Positions 1 to 7,907 of a stretch of DNA of 22,076 bases are shown piece after piece (within the stretch, counting starts at the first letter, position 1; every line of letters begins with the position of its first letter). The notes under the pieces were generated by a model. That model was not told the DNA's origin, searched no databases, and was given only the letters and a program-made list of their open reading frames with translations. The position numbers and the translations under genes were made by a program. Source of the DNA: Thermocladium sp049965935 (GTDB taxonomy: Archaea; Thermoproteota; Thermoprotei; Thermoproteales; Thermocladiaceae). The stretch covers positions 1 through 22,076 of the forward strand of contig JBMFVP010000026.1 of assembly GCA_049965935.1 (NCBI GenBank). The letters are read 5' to 3'.

Positions 1-100
1 CACCCCCGCAATACCAGCGGAGACGAGTAGCACCCAATAAAGGGGTGTAACCCTCCAGACCTCGGGGAACCCCCGCCCTTTAGGACGGGGAGGAGGTCAG
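1..100 (+). mobile_element. Right end of an IS200/IS605-family (TnpB) element
   Basis: After the putative TnpB stop the sequence is GC-rich and ends in a hairpin at 71-90 (eight-base arms, one mismatch, loop TTTA), followed by AGGAGGTCAG at 91-100. This hairpin plus GGAGGTCAG tail is the arrangement I associate with right ends of archaeal TnpB elements, where the transcript over the right end forms the omegaRNA scaffold and the flanking host bases serve as guide. The inferred junction is after base 100, so a guide would start with TCCAGCCACC. The left end is outside the window. The same tail occurs again at 18653-18661. Confidence 0.55.
2..40 (+). CDS. tnpB: Probable C-terminal end of an IS200/IS605-type TnpB (partial)
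   Basis: The second reading frame from the left edge gives twelve residues ending -IPAETSSTQ and a TAA stop. A P-A-E-T ending just before the transposon right end resembles the tail of many archaeal TnpB (OrfB) proteins, RNA-guided nucleases of IS200/IS605 elements. The main support is position: a GC-rich hairpin with the tail GGAGGTCAG follows within 60 bases, as expected for a right end that doubles as the guide-RNA scaffold. Another frame ends -NTSGDE at base 30 and cannot be excluded. Nearly all of the gene lies outside the window, so domain integrity cannot be judged. Confidence 0.4.
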   Translation, partial: TPAIPAETSSTQ

Positions 101-278
101 TCCAGCCACCACATCACGAATTAGAGGCACGCGTAATTAATCTAATGCAGGCATTTAACTTTATGGGAATCATTAAAGACAAATGAGGCAGAGGTTCGGG
201 GAATCATCGTGCATATTGCGTGTCCAATTAGTGGTAACGCAAATATCACGTGAGGGTCGCACTAGTGGGATCAAAACA

Positions 279-305
279 CTCGCCCTTTGGGGCGGGGGTC
301 GTTAG
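279..305 (+). repeat. Degenerate TnpB-type right-end hairpin (copy B)
   Basis: CGCCC at 281-285 pairs with GGGCG at 290-294 around a TTTG loop, followed by GGGGTCGTTAG. This resembles the hairpin at 71-100 but has a diverged tail, and no transposase gene is attached. It has the same orientation as the copies at 71, 18633 and 18874. It lies just upstream of the TATA-like box of the pilin gene at 349, so it could also act as a terminator or insulator. A solo right end or a decayed element is the likeliest reading. Confidence 0.45.
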
Positions 306-318
306 AACAATCAGAAAG

Positions 319-326
319 AAATATTA
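319..326 (+). promoter_or_regulatory. TATA-like box for the pilin gene
   Basis: AAATATTA is centred about 26 bases before the ATG at 349. That is the spacing expected for a leaderless archaeal transcript, and no Shine-Dalgarno sequence is present. Confidence 0.5.
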
Positions 327-348
327 AGCACCAATTAATAACACAGCC

Positions 349-843
349 ATGTGGAGAAGAGGGGTATGGCAGCTAGTTGCCGCCATTACATTAATCTTAA
401 TAACGGTAGTTGCCGCCATACTTCTCTACCTCTGGTTCTCGAACTACCAATACAAGGTACAAGGCGATGCTCAATCAATTAATTTATTTCCAGCAGCCAT
501 AATTACGGGGGCCACCATGTACACCAATCAATCCGCCACGACAATCAGTGTCGACTTGGAGAACATAGGTGACGCCAGTATATCAATTGCCCAAGCAATT
601 ATAATTGACCAAGGCGGGAATATCGTTTGCTCGGCAACCCCCAATAATGGCTTAACGGAATACGTGCAGGCCAACATAATCACAATAAAATTCACTTGCA
701 GCTCATTACCTAACAATCAATACGAGGTCAGGATCATTGCCAATAACGGATTAATGCTTCAGACACAGACACAGAACTATGTTTCAAATACGAGCAGCAC
801 ACAAAATTCACATGAAGACAATGGGGGCCATGGGCATCATTAA
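349..843 (+). CDS. Type IV pilin-like secreted protein with His-rich C-terminus
   Basis: The N-terminus (MWRRGVWQ, then a hydrophobic helix at about residues 8-30) has the form of an archaeal class III signal peptide: a short basic stretch, a glycine at the likely prepilin-peptidase site, and a long hydrophobic helix that forms the filament core. The rest is beta-rich and Asn/Thr/Gln-rich, with two cysteines in the middle (residues about 94 and 116) that could form a disulfide outside the cell, as in archaeal pilin_N/DUF1628-type proteins. The last residues are His-rich (HEDNGGHGHH), which suggests metal binding, though this is inference. The gene stands alone, with no secretion ATPase or platform gene nearby, and a TATA-like box supports the start. 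It could be an adhesin pilin or a minor pseudopilin; the exact family is not recognised. Confidence 0.7.
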   Translation: MWRRGVWQLVAAITLILITVVAAILLYLWFSNYQYKVQGDAQSINLFPAAIITGATMYTNQSATTISVDLENIGDASISIAQAIIIDQGGNIVCSATPNNGLTEYVQANIITIKFTCSSLPNNQYEVRIIANNGLMLQTQTQNYVSNTSSTQNSHEDNGGHGHH

Positions 844-1168
844 TTAATGATTATTGGGGTTAGTTGTGTTTACCCGTGGCGTAACTCTATTGGGGATGGG
901 TTAATGCGTGTAATGGGACCCCGCCTCATCACGGGCCCCGACGCCTCCGGGGTCTCTGGGGCGGTGCCTCGCTTGTTCTAAGCATGAATTTAAGCTTATT
1001 GGCAAGGGGGCGTAAATTATTGATGATTCCCGTGATCCTCTATTGATTAGGATGCCTCGTCCGTGATGGGTATTCCCCCTCCATTATGTGATTCCAATGA
1101 TCGGGAAGGCATGGAGGTGCGGGGCATGTGGTGTGAGATTTATTAGGAGGTAAGGCTAATTAGGCTAT
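844..1168. other. Intergenic region with a GC-rich hairpin
   Basis: No convincing gene lies in these 325 bases. A strong GC-rich hairpin sits at 934-954 (seven pairs including one G-T, loop ACGCCTC). An alternative seven-base perfect pairing joins GACCCCG (917-923) with CGGGGTC (948-954). TATA-like ATTTAAGC lies at 986-993 and a perfect UGAUGA box at 1021-1026, but no matching CUGA box makes a convincing C/D RNA. AGGAGG at 1145-1150 lies 18 bases before the next start codon, too far for normal Shine-Dalgarno pairing. Confidence 0.35.
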
Positions 1169-1585
1169 ATGCCATTCATTTCCAGGTATGTTGCTTACTT
1201 ATCGGACACCGATGCAGTTGGAATAGTTCACTTCGCAAATTACCTGAGGATAGTTGAGCGGGCCGAGGAGGATTTCTATAGGTCGCTGGGGTTCCTGAAT
1301 GCATATGAATCGATGCCACGGATAGAGGTCTTCATTAAGTATGAATCCCCCATTCGCCGCGGCGACCCCATTAGGGTGGAGCTGGAGCTTGAGGAGGCCA
1401 GGACGAGGGCCATTAGGTACAGGTTCAGGGTATTCAATGAAGCAAGCGGGAGGGAAGCAGCGCATGGGTATATAGCTGCTGCCTGCGTTGAGTTAAGTAA
1501 TGGTGAATTACGCGCAGTGAAGTGCCCCCAGGAAATAATTAATGCCTGGAACAATACGCGCAGCCAAAGTGAGCCTCGCCCCTAG
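1169..1585 (+). CDS. Hotdog-fold acyl-CoA thioesterase (YbgC/4HBT family)
   Basis: This 138-residue protein has the 4-hydroxybenzoyl-CoA thioesterase signature near the N-terminus (residues about 11-27: SDTDAVGIVHFANYLRI). The Asp in DTDAVGIVHF aligns with the catalytic acidic residue of the YbgC/FadM class. Length and single-domain form fit a family that hydrolyses acyl-CoA to free acid and CoA as a cytoplasmic tetramer; the acyl group cannot be predicted. The start is fixed by an in-frame stop (TAA at 1157-1159) four codons upstream and by the fit to family N-termini. The AGGAGG at 1145-1150 is oddly distant. The gene stands alone but shares the window with an acyl-CoA ligase, so it may work in acyl-CoA turnover. 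Confidence 0.85.
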   Translation: MPFISRYVAYLSDTDAVGIVHFANYLRIVERAEEDFYRSLGFLNAYESMPRIEVFIKYESPIRRGDPIRVELELEEARTRAIRYRFRVFNEASGREAAHGYIAAACVELSNGELRAVKCPQEIINAWNNTRSQSEPRP

Positions 1586-1683
1586 GTCGCTGGATCCATT
1601 AAAGCAATGCGCGCCGCAGTGTTTTTGATTCATGTGCGTGGTTGAGTCATTCTTTTGTAAATGTAGAAAATGCATTGCCCAGC

Positions 1684-1698
1684 ATGAATTAAATTCAT
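1684..1698. promoter_or_regulatory. Palindrome overlapping the TATA-like box of the VKOR-like gene
   Basis: ATGAATT-A-AATTCAT is a 15-base palindrome with perfect seven-base arms. It covers an AT-rich TATA-like stretch (1687-1694) centred about 25 bases before the ATG at 1716. A regulator bound here would block TBP. AT-rich palindromes also occur by chance, so the operator role is inference. Confidence 0.35.
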
Positions 1699-1715
1699 TA
1701 ATTCAATGAGCCGTT

Positions 1716-2084
1716 ATGTATCCATTGCTGGCCTTAATTCCAGCCTCGGGCGCCGTCCTCATGGCGTACTACGCGAGGCAAACCATGAGGAGAATCAATG
1801 CATGCCTCCCCGGCGTTTTTCACTGTGAAGTATTTAACTTCATAGTGCCGCGGAGAACTAGGTTGCTTCTCTCCATTGGTGTAGCAATCACGTTATCTCT
1901 CCTTGCCATCCTGATAATAATGAATTACGCCGCATTGGCCTTAATTATTTCAGTAATGGGAGTGGGGATAGGGGTATATGGAATAATCCTCCAAGTGAGA
2001 CATGGCGCTTACTGCATGTATTGCCTAACCACCGATGCAATACTATTCATCACCGCCATAATGACGGCCATGAGCATCCTCTAA
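1716..2084 (+). CDS. Small VKOR/DsbB-like membrane thiol oxidoreductase
   Basis: The 122-residue protein has hydrophobic helices at about residues 1-18, 50-68, 70-90 and 103-121. Two cysteine pairs are visible: C30 and C36 in a loop (INACLPGVFHC) and a C-M-Y-C pair at about residues 101-104 (GAYCMYCLTTDAILF) just before the last helix. A loop pair plus a Cys-x-x-Cys facing a membrane helix is the layout of vitamin K epoxide reductase homologues. In prokaryotes these pass electrons from DsbA-like thioredoxins to quinone to form disulfides outside the cytoplasm. It is somewhat short and lacks an obvious family Ser, so the assignment is probable rather than certain. Its 3' end overlaps carB by four bases, convergently. 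No thioredoxin-like partner is adjacent. Confidence 0.6.
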   Translation: MYPLLALIPASGAVLMAYYARQTMRRINACLPGVFHCEVFNFIVPRRTRLLLSIGVAITLSLLAILIIMNYAALALIISVMGVGIGVYGIILQVRHGAYCMYCLTTDAILFITAIMTAMSIL

Positions 2085-5000
2085 ACATAAGCGCCGCCCC
2101 CATATTCCTCAACCTCCTTCACGCTTACCTCCGTTCCAATAGCCTTAGCCAACTCCCTCCCCAATTTAGCGTTCAACACGAGCGGCACATTAAAATCAAC
2201 AGCTGCACGCCTTACCCGGTAATCGAGACTACGTAGATCCCCGTGCGTGATCACCAACCCTACTCCCCCCCTCCGTATGCGTTCCGCCGCCTCCTCGGCA
2301 CTTAATGCATCGGCTTCAAGTGATTCCGCGCCCCTTAACGTGACCACATCAAAGCCCTGCTTCCTCAATAATTCCCCCGCTTCCCCCGTGCCGCATCCAT
2401 AAACTAGAATCGATTCCCCCATCCTCGGCAGCCTATTGGGGGACACCGATAACCAACTCTTGAGCAATGCATCGCTGAAGCTGGTGCCGAGGCTAGCCGC
2501 TTCCCCCGTGCTCCTCATCTCGGGGCCAAGCACTGGATAAGCGCCGCGGAGCTGGGTCCAGGAGAATTGAGGTGACTTGACCGCCCATGATTTGCTGGGG
2601 GGCTCCATGAAGTCCACCACATCTAGTCCCCTCATTATTGCCTCCATGGATTTATGGATCAAGTTAATCCCCACTGCCTTGCTGGTGAACGGCATTGACC
2701 TGCTGGCCCTCAAATTAAGCTCTATTATGAATGGTTCCCCATCCTTCACCATGAATTGCAGATTAAATGGTCCCCTCACATTGATTTCCCGCGCCAACAT
2801 GACTGCACCCTCCTTCATGGCCCTCACCGAGGACTCGGGAAGATCGCGCCTAGGTATGGACATGGTAGCGTCGCCGCTATGAGTGCCAGCCTCCTCTATG
2901 TGCTCCAGCACCACGCCAAGCACCCCCCTCCCATCGCTTACGGCATCTATCTCAGCCTCCATCGCGCCCTCCATGAACTTCGAGACCACTATGGGCCTTG
3001 ATGGCGATGGCCTTAATCTATTGATCAACCCCATTAATTCCTCCTCATTATTTATCACCTTCATCCATGACCCGCTCAACACGTAGCTAGGCCTCACGAG
3101 GACGGGGAAACCAGCGCCATCCACGAACCCCCTCAATTCATTAATGGATGAGGCGGAGACCCATGGAGGCTGCCTCAGGCCCAATTTATCCAGAAGCCTC
3201 GAGAACTTCTCGCGATTCTCGGCGGCGTCAACCCCATGCCCAGCCGTGCCAAGCAGCTTGATTCCCCGCTCCTCCAATGGCTTAGCCACATTATTGCCTA
3301 ACTGGCCCCCAACAAAGGTGGAAACAACGCTGAAGCCCCCCTTCTCAACCACATCGAGCACCCTCTCCATGCTTACCTCATCAAAAAAGAGGTACCCGGA
3401 CACATCCCAATCAGTGGACACCGTCTCCGGGTTATAATTAAGCACGGCTACTTTGTTGAAGAAACCCCGGGCAGCATTTAGGAGGGACACGACGCCCCAA
3501 TCAAACTCCACCGAGACGCCGATTCTAAAAACGCCGGCCCCCAGTATCAATAGGCCATCACCTCCATCCAGCTCCACATCATCCGCGCCTCCATTATATG
3601 TCATGTACAAGTAATTAGTAGTGGCCGGCCACTCTCCGGCCAACGTATCCACCTGCTTCACGCTGGGCCGTAAACCCGCACCCCGCCTCATCTTGCGAAC
3701 ATAATCCTCACCCACTCCCGTGATTCTCGCTATCTGCTCATCGCTGAAGCCGAGCCTCTTAGCCATCACTAACTTATCCAAATTAATCCCTCCCCTCATG
3801 GATTCATATAAATCCACGACCTCCTTTATCTTGCGTAGAAAGAATGGATCCACCCCCGAGGCCTCCGCCACCGACTCGATTGTTCCTCCCTCCCTAAACG
3901 CCTTGGCGACGTGAAGGAACCAATACGGCTTCCGTGACCTAATGGCATCCAGCGCCTCCATCAATGACTCACTCGACTCATATACTGAACCCCCCACTAG
4001 CCCCGGTTCCCCGATGTCCAGCATCCTGATAGCCTTCTGCATTGCCTCCTCAAAGCTTCTGCCAATGCTCATCACTTCCCCAATGCTCTTCATCTCGCTC
4101 CCCAAGGAGTCCTCGACGCCATCGAACTTCCCTAGATCCCATCTAGGCATCTTGATCACCACATAATCAAGGCTAGGCTCGAAGCATGAGCACGTGGATC
4201 CAGTCACCTTATTTATAACCTCATCCAGTCCATACCCCAGCGATAATTTAGCCGCAACATACGCCAGGGGATACCCGGTTGCCTTGCTGGCTAATGCGCT
4301 TGATCTGGACATTCTAGGATTAGTCTCTATGACGTAATTCGCGTAGCTTCTTGGATCAAGAGCGAACTGGACATTGCTCTCCCCCACCAATCCAATGGCC
4401 TCCGCCACCGATATGGATCTCCGCCTCATCTCTTGATACTCATAATCATCCAGGGTCTGGCAAGGAGCAATCACCACGGACTCACCCGTATGTATCCCCA
4501 TGGGATCCAGATTCTCTAGGCAAGCAACGACGACTGAGTTCCCATGAGAGTCCCTCACCACCTCATACTCAAGCTCCTTCCAGTGATGCAGGTACCGCTC
4601 TATCAATACTTCATGAATATGGCTCTGAGAAAACGCGCGATCCACGTTACTCACCAGCTCAGGCTCGCTCCATGCGATCATAGACCCCCTTCCCCCAAGA
4701 TTAAAGCTAACCCTCATCATGACGGGGTACCCAAGCTCACGGGCAGCGCTGATTGCATCATCAACGCTCCTCGCCGATGCACTGGGCGGGACAGGTAGTC
4801 CCACCTTAATCATTGTTTCCCTGAATCTCTCGCGGCTCAATGCCTTCTCAATGCCCTCAATTGGAGTTCCAAGAACCTTAATGCCATACCTCCTCAATAC
4901 GCCCCTCTTCTCCAACTCAACCCCAACAGTTAATGCTGTTTGCCCACCGAAGCCAATCGCCACGGCGTCAGGCCTCTCCCGCTCTATCACTTTCTCCGCG

Positions 5001-5209
5001 AATTCCGGAGTCACTGGAACCATGTATAGCTTATCCGCGAATCCTTTACTGGTCTGCACGGTGGCAACATTGGAATTGATGAGAATGGTCTCCAACCCCT
5101 CCTCCCTAAATGCCTTAAGTGCCTGTGACCCGCTATAATCGAACTCCGCTGCTTCAGCCACCTTAATGGGGCCCGACCCCACCACGAGGACGCTCCTAAT
5201 GTCCCCCAT
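2081..5209 (-). CDS. carB: Carbamoyl-phosphate synthase large subunit
   Basis: CarB makes carbamoyl phosphate from ammonia (supplied by CarA), bicarbonate and two ATP, for pyrimidine and arginine synthesis. From the chosen start the order is: carboxyphosphate domain with an N-terminal VLVVGSGPIKVAEAAEFDY motif and an ATP-grasp loop NLGGRGS at about 170-176; an oligomerisation domain in the middle; the second synthetase half (LILGAGVFRIG, then NYNPETVSTDWD); and a short C-terminal MGS-like allosteric domain. About 1042 residues is normal for the family. The frame is open back to 5251, but I prefer the ATG at 5209 (MGDIRSVLVV): it starts close to the conserved first strand and overlaps the carA stop by 14 bases, a typical coupled arrangement. 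The MGS domain is divergent. Confidence 0.95.
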   Translation of the reverse strand: MGDIRSVLVVGSGPIKVAEAAEFDYSGSQALKAFREEGLETILINSNVATVQTSKGFADKLYMVPVTPEFAEKVIERERPDAVAIGFGGQTALTVGVELEKRGVLRRYGIKVLGTPIEGIEKALSRERFRETMIKVGLPVPPSASARSVDDAISAARELGYPVMMRVSFNLGGRGSMIAWSEPELVSNVDRAFSQSHIHEVLIERYLHHWKELEYEVVRDSHGNSVVVACLENLDPMGIHTGESVVIAPCQTLDDYEYQEMRRRSISVAEAIGLVGESNVQFALDPRSYANYVIETNPRMSRSSALASKATGYPLAYVAAKLSLGYGLDEVINKVTGSTCSCFEPSLDYVVIKMPRWDLGKFDGVEDSLGSEMKSIGEVMSIGRSFEEAMQKAIRMLDIGEPGLVGGSVYESSESLMEALDAIRSRKPYWFLHVAKAFREGGTIESVAEASGVDPFFLRKIKEVVDLYESMRGGINLDKLVMAKRLGFSDEQIARITGVGEDYVRKMRRGAGLRPSVKQVDTLAGEWPATTNYLYMTYNGGADDVELDGGDGLLILGAGVFRIGVSVEFDWGVVSLLNAARGFFNKVAVLNYNPETVSTDWDVSGYLFFDEVSMERVLDVVEKGGFSVVSTFVGGQLGNNVAKPLEERGIKLLGTAGHGVDAAENREKFSRLLDKLGLRQPPWVSASSINELRGFVDGAGFPVLVRPSYVLSGSWMKVINNEEELMGLINRLRPSPSRPIVVSKFMEGAMEAEIDAVSDGRGVLGVVLEHIEEAGTHSGDATMSIPRRDLPESSVRAMKEGAVMLAREINVRGPFNLQFMVKDGEPFIIELNLRASRSMPFTSKAVGINLIHKSMEAIMRGLDVVDFMEPPSKSWAVKSPQFSWTQLRGAYPVLGPEMRSTGEAASLGTSFSDALLKSWLSVSPNRLPRMGESILVYGCGTGEAGELLRKQGFDVVTLRGAESLEADALSAEEAAERIRRGGVGLVITHGDLRSLDYRVRRAAVDFNVPLVLNAKLGRELAKAIGTEVSVKEVEEYGGGAYV

Positions 5210-6305
5210 TCCTGACCACCCTAGCAAATAAATCGAATATCCACGCTGCATCGCGGGGACCGGCCCTGGCCTCGGGATGGAACTGTGTGGTCATTATGGG
5301 CAACTCCTCATGAATAAGTCCCTCCACCACTCCATCATCGGGGTTACGGAACCAAATCCTCATATTGGGCGGAGCATCCTCGGGATAAACCCCATAACCA
5401 TGATTATGCGTGGTCACGAAGCATGACTTGGTTTCCTCCTCGATGACCGGCTTATTGATGGCCCTATGCCCAAACCTCATCTTCCTCACGCGCCCACCCA
5501 TGGCTAGGGTCGCGACTTGATGGCCCAGGCAAACCCCGAGGATCGGAACATGCTCCTCAGCCAAGCCGCGGAAAGACTCCACCAAGCTGGGGAGTAGGTT
5601 GGGGTTACCGGGGCCATTGCTGAAAACAACTCCTCTGGGCCTTAACTTAAGCACGTCCTCGGGGGGTGATTTACATGGCACCCTCACCACTTGGAATCCC
5701 CTAGCCAATAATTCGCGTAATATTCCATGCTTGACGCCGCAATCCACGACAACCAATGCATCTCCTTCCCCATGCACTATGATCTCCCTAGGGGAAGTTT
5801 GCTCTGTGAAGTCGACATCATCATAGCGCCACCCCACGCCTGGATCGCGCTCCCCATTCCCCGACGAAATGGTGCCCATCATGGAGCCAACCACGCGCAG
5901 CTTCCTCACCAGCATCCTAGTATCCACTCCAGAGACGCCGGGCACGCCTTGGCTGGAGAGCCACTGATGAAGAGACGCCGCCGCGTTCCACTTGCTTGGC
6001 TCAGTCTCCTCAGCAACTATAACGCCCTCCACCTGTACTTTCTCCGACTCCATGTTGAGAAGCACTCCATTCATCCACTTGGGCTCCGGTATGCCGTAAT
6101 TCCCAATAAGCGGGTGAGTGAAGACGAGTATTTGCCCCTTATAGGATGGATCCGTTAAGGCCTCTACGTAGCCATTCATGGCAGTCGTAAAGACGACCTC
6201 GCCTGACCTGGTTCCCTCGGCGCCGAAGCCGCATCCCTCTAGGTAGGTGCCGTCCTCCAGATACACGGCGCCTCTACGGCCCCGACGACAAAGCGGGAAA
6301 CTCAT
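5196..6305 (-). CDS. carA: Carbamoyl-phosphate synthase small (glutaminase) subunit
   Basis: CarA hydrolyses glutamine and channels ammonia to CarB. The N-terminal domain (residues about 12-150: AVYLEDGTYLEG, then GEVVFTTAMNGY and LTDPSYKGQI) is characteristic. The class I glutamine amidotransferase domain follows, with catalytic C259 in LGVCLGHQ and the H343/E345 pair in QFHPEA. Its length of 369 residues is usual. The first dozen residues (MSFPLCRRGRR) are poorly conserved, and a GTG at codon 14 could be an alternative start. It lies upstream of and overlaps carB, so the two are one operon. Upstream on the minus strand, AATAAAAAG (about 6355-6363) is a possible TATA box. No pyrB or argF is present nearby to show which pathway dominates. 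Confidence 0.95.
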   Translation of the reverse strand: MSFPLCRRGRRGAVYLEDGTYLEGCGFGAEGTRSGEVVFTTAMNGYVEALTDPSYKGQILVFTHPLIGNYGIPEPKWMNGVLLNMESEKVQVEGVIVAEETEPSKWNAAASLHQWLSSQGVPGVSGVDTRMLVRKLRVVGSMMGTISSGNGERDPGVGWRYDDVDFTEQTSPREIIVHGEGDALVVVDCGVKHGILRELLARGFQVVRVPCKSPPEDVLKLRPRGVVFSNGPGNPNLLPSLVESFRGLAEEHVPILGVCLGHQVATLAMGGRVRKMRFGHRAINKPVIEEETKSCFVTTHNHGYGVYPEDAPPNMRIWFRNPDDGVVEGLIHEELPIMTTQFHPEARAGPRDAAWIFDLFARVVRNGGH

Positions 6306-6512
6306 CGCGCTCGTTCAGGAATTAATTCGCGCCAACTTGCGTATTGATGCTCTCTTTTTATTGCAGTCATGCTTATGCGAATCAAGGGATTCAACTAATC
6401 CCCACCAGCAAGCCTTGTTGCCTCCGCTATATAAACTATGCGTCTACATCCAAGCAATACCAAAGTATATATAAGATTACTCAACCATGAAGGCCCAGGC
6501 AATTATGAGTTA

Positions 6513-7811
6513 TCAATTAATCTCCGCTCCCTTTGTCTCCCTGGATAATGCGGCCGATGTCAATATCAATGCTTCGCCGATGATTATGAAGATGCTCCAA
6601 TACACATAGAACTCGCTGCTCTGAATAGATGATACAAGCAATAGGAGGGCCGTGCTCCAATTCCCAACTATGAAGCCTCCATTAAAGGAGAAACCAACCC
6701 CCGTGCTCCTAATGCTGGTCGGGAACTTCTCTGCAAGGAAGGCCGGTATTACTCCATATACTCCAGTGGTCAGGAATGCAATTAGGCTAGCCGTAATTAT
6801 TGCACCATAGAATCCATATGCGTGGCCCAGCAATAGGCGAGTTAGAGGTATGGCGGCGATTATGGCCAAGATCGAGTAGATCATCATGGTTGGCCTCCGC
6901 CCAATCCTATCGCTGGCGAAGCCGGCCACCACGTACCCAAGCAACGAGATCAGTATGGCTATTATGACCACGTATAAGAAGTAGGGGAACTGCATGAATT
7001 CATGAAGCGACAGGATTGTGGGGAAGAATCCAAGGGTTAAGCCGTAAACCCATGCGATTCCAGTCATAGCTAGTATGCCCGTTAACGCGCCTATGGCATA
7101 CTCCTTGGTTCTAAGTATTGTGGTGAATGGTGCCTTGCTTGTTCCTCTCTCCTTAACGGTGCGTTCCCAAAGGCTTGATTCAGGCATTGAGAGCCTAATC
7201 ACTAAGCCAATTATCGCGGGTATTATGCCTATCCAAAACATAACCCTCCACCCAATCAATGCGAAGCGTGGACCCGTTATCAAGTAATGAAGCCCCAAAT
7301 AAGTCAATGCGGCCAATGTATAACCAATGGGGTACCCGCTCTGCAGCAATGCGCCCCAAACCCCCCTCAATCGCTTATCCACATTCTCCACAAGCATTGC
7401 GGCGCTATTTCCATACTCGCCGCCCGCAAATGTCCCCGTAATAGCCCTGAGAATGAATAATGAGAATGGGGCCAATGCGCCTACCTCGGCATACGTGGGG
7501 AGGAAACCAGTAATGAATACGGCTAATCCAAGCCCCGTCAATGTAATCATCATGGTGGTTCTCCTACCTATTCTATCGCCTAGCCTACCGAATAATACTC
7601 CCCCAATTGGTCTGAAAATGAAAGTAGTGGTATAGATGCTCCACGTTCCCACAAGCGCCAAGCCATACTTGGCCGGGAAGAATGCATCCGCCATTGCAGG
7701 CACTAAGAGAAACATCATGCTTAGATCAAACGCATCCATCACCCATCCAGCCAACGATCCAACGTAAACCCTACGTAACTGGGTATTGGATTTCAGCATA
7801 GAAAAGGCCAT
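6513..7811 (-). CDS. MFS transporter, organic-acid/sugar carrier type
   Basis: This 432-residue protein has about twelve hydrophobic segments. The MFS loop motif occurs twice: GRLGDRIGRRTT at residues 75-86 between helices 2 and 3, and ASDRIGRRPT at the matching place in the second half. The N-terminal G-W-V-M-D-A-F-D in helix 1, and R-A-I-T-G-T-F-A-G-G-E-Y-G-N further on, resemble the metabolite:proton symporter and sialate/lactate carriers that take up carboxylates with protons. The substrate cannot be read from sequence. Its neighbours, a secreted acid protease and an acyl-CoA ligase, fit uptake and activation of organic acids. A TTTAAA-type box lies about 22 bases before the ATG. Transcription is probably separate from the carAB operon downstream. 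Confidence 0.85.
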   Translation of the reverse strand: MAFSMLKSNTQLRRVYVGSLAGWVMDAFDLSMMFLLVPAMADAFFPAKYGLALVGTWSIYTTTFIFRPIGGVLFGRLGDRIGRRTTMMITLTGLGLAVFITGFLPTYAEVGALAPFSLFILRAITGTFAGGEYGNSAAMLVENVDKRLRGVWGALLQSGYPIGYTLAALTYLGLHYLITGPRFALIGWRVMFWIGIIPAIIGLVIRLSMPESSLWERTVKERGTSKAPFTTILRTKEYAIGALTGILAMTGIAWVYGLTLGFFPTILSLHEFMQFPYFLYVVIIAILISLLGYVVAGFASDRIGRRPTMMIYSILAIIAAIPLTRLLLGHAYGFYGAIITASLIAFLTTGVYGVIPAFLAEKFPTSIRSTGVGFSFNGGFIVGNWSTALLLLVSSIQSSEFYVYWSIFIIIGEALILTSAALSRETKGAEIN

Positions 7812-7862
7812 TAATGTCCTTTTTAAAAGTTTAAAGGGAGGGGGGCAGATCCATATGTATTA

Positions 7863-7877
7863 TTGAAAAATAAATCC
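7863..7877 (-). terminator. T-rich terminator-like tract after the thermopsin gene
   Basis: Read on the minus strand, the bases after the thermopsin stop contain GATTTATTTTTC. This resembles the oligo-T tracts that end archaeal transcripts. It also lies upstream of the MFS start, so it could separate the two units. Confidence 0.3.
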
Positions 7878-7907
7878 CTTTATTTGAATTAAATCATTTA
7901 TCCGCGT

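Noticed and set aside
1021..1069. Possible C/D box RNA (perfect UGAUGA at 1021-1026 and GUGAUGG at 1063-1069)
   Set aside because: No CUGA D or D' boxes lie at suitable distances, so the pattern is not better than chance.
5210..5251. Upstream ATG at 5251 as the carB start
   Set aside because: It adds 14 residues with no similarity to CarB N-termini and a long overlap with carA. The ATG at 5209 gives a short coupled overlap and begins near the first conserved strand.
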